Source of the DNA: Gaiellales bacterium
GTDB lineage: Bacteria; Actinomycetota; Thermoleophilia; Gaiellales; F1-60-MAGs149
Assembly: GCA_030831375.1 (NCBI GenBank)
Contig: JAURLF010000070.1
Location: forward strand, 1-5,838
Reading direction: 5' to 3'
Length of the DNA stretch: 5,838 bases
Below are positions 5,615-5,838 of the stretch, one piece after another (position 1 is the stretch's first letter; each line of letters opens with the position of its first letter). The notes under the pieces were generated by a model, which saw only the letters and a list, made by a program, of their open reading frames with translations, searched no databases and was not told where the DNA came from. The position numbers and the translations under genes are program-made.

Positions 5615-5838
5615 GCCGGGTCGTCGTCGAGGACGACGACCCTGAGGCCCCAGGCGGCGCCCGACGCGAACAGGGCGTCCTGGTCGACCTCGTCCTCCCA
5701 GCCGAGCACGTGCGGCGACGGGTCGTCCGCGGTGCAGCCGAGGACGGCGCGTCGCCTCGGGGCGGCCGCCGGCTGCGGGCCCTCGGCGAGACGCTCACGC
5801 GCCTCCTCGGCGGCCTCCACGGCCGGCCCCTCCGCGTA
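5611..5838 (-). CDS. Unrecognised protein, C-terminal end (or a complete 69-residue gene from GTG 5820)
   Basis: The frame is open from the window edge to a TAG at 5613-5611, 75 residues in all. Nearly every codon ends in G or C, as in the neighbouring genes. The visible part starts with a charged helical stretch, AVEAAEEARERLAEG, then a Pro/Ala/Arg linker. It ends in a more ordered region with HVLGWEDEVDQDALF and GLRVVVLDDDPA. A GTG at 5820 is preceded by GGAGGGG with a 6-base spacer, so this could instead be a short complete gene. The helix begins near that point, which does not settle the matter. I recognise no family. Its stop codon overlaps that of the aminopeptidase. Confidence 0.55.
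   Translation of the reverse strand, partial: YAEGPAVEAAEEARERLAEGPQPAAAPRRRAVLGCTADDPSPHVLGWEDEVDQDALFASGAAWGLRVVVLDDDPA
5618..5642. terminator. Strong hairpin at the aminopeptidase 3' end, inside the convergent gene
   Basis: GGGTCGTCGTC (5618-5628), loop GAG, GACGACGACCC (5632-5642) form a perfect 11-bp stem with a 3-base loop, starting 4 bases after the aminopeptidase stop. GGCC at 5614-5617 and 5646-5649 could extend it past a bulge. No T-tract follows, as is common for candidate terminators in high-GC actinobacteria. On the other strand the same bases encode VVVLDDD, which makes a complementary-codon inverted repeat, so the hairpin may partly be a by-product of coding. Confidence 0.5.

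Noticed and set aside
5615..5838. Plus-strand open reading after the aminopeptidase
   Set aside because: It lacks a start with a ribosome binding site and reads Arg/Gly-rich. The minus frame has better residue composition, a GC-ending codon pattern and a stop at the junction.

Overview
The window is very GC-rich (roughly three quarters G+C), with G or C at nearly every third codon position. The genes abut tightly, with convergent ends only a few bases apart. Gene starts carry TANNNT-type -10 elements, two of them directly in front of an ATG, which implies leaderless transcription. This fits a high-GC actinobacterium. From remembered family resemblances I lean towards Thermoleophilia/Solirubrobacterales, but that is inference.

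Layout: (1) 1-107 is an edge stretch with no assignable gene. (2) 108-896, minus: a class II aldolase/adducin-type protein that stops before the part of the fold carrying the metal ligands, so it looks truncated. (3) 897-1047: a divergent promoter region. (4) 1048-4071, plus: a 1007-residue SF2 DEAH-box helicase of the SSL2/COG1061 kind. It has a strongly acidic insert of about 90 residues between the RPHQ motif and Walker A, and a long tail with three arginine-rich blocks. (5) 4078-4296, minus: translation initiation factor IF-1 (infA), with a TTG start and a good Shine-Dalgarno, converging on the helicase with a 6-base gap. (6) 4297-4378: a second divergent promoter region. (7) 4379-5614, plus: an M29-family metallo-aminopeptidase with all expected metal ligands. 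(8) 5611-5838, minus: the end of an unrecognised gene, whose stop codon overlaps the aminopeptidase stop in a shared palindromic CTAG.

The genes alternate strand (minus, plus, minus, plus, minus), so none of them forms an operon inside the window. infA stands alone here, not in the ribosomal-protein cluster where most Actinobacteria keep it. Both divergent spacers hold one -10 element per strand, 37-40 bp apart, so the two -35 regions would coincide. Each convergent junction that lies wholly inside the window contains a hairpin. I see no tRNA, rRNA, CRISPR array, insertion sequence or recognisable defence cassette. The most unusual items are the helicase's charge architecture, the truncated aldolase with a composition change beside it, and the paired divergent promoters.
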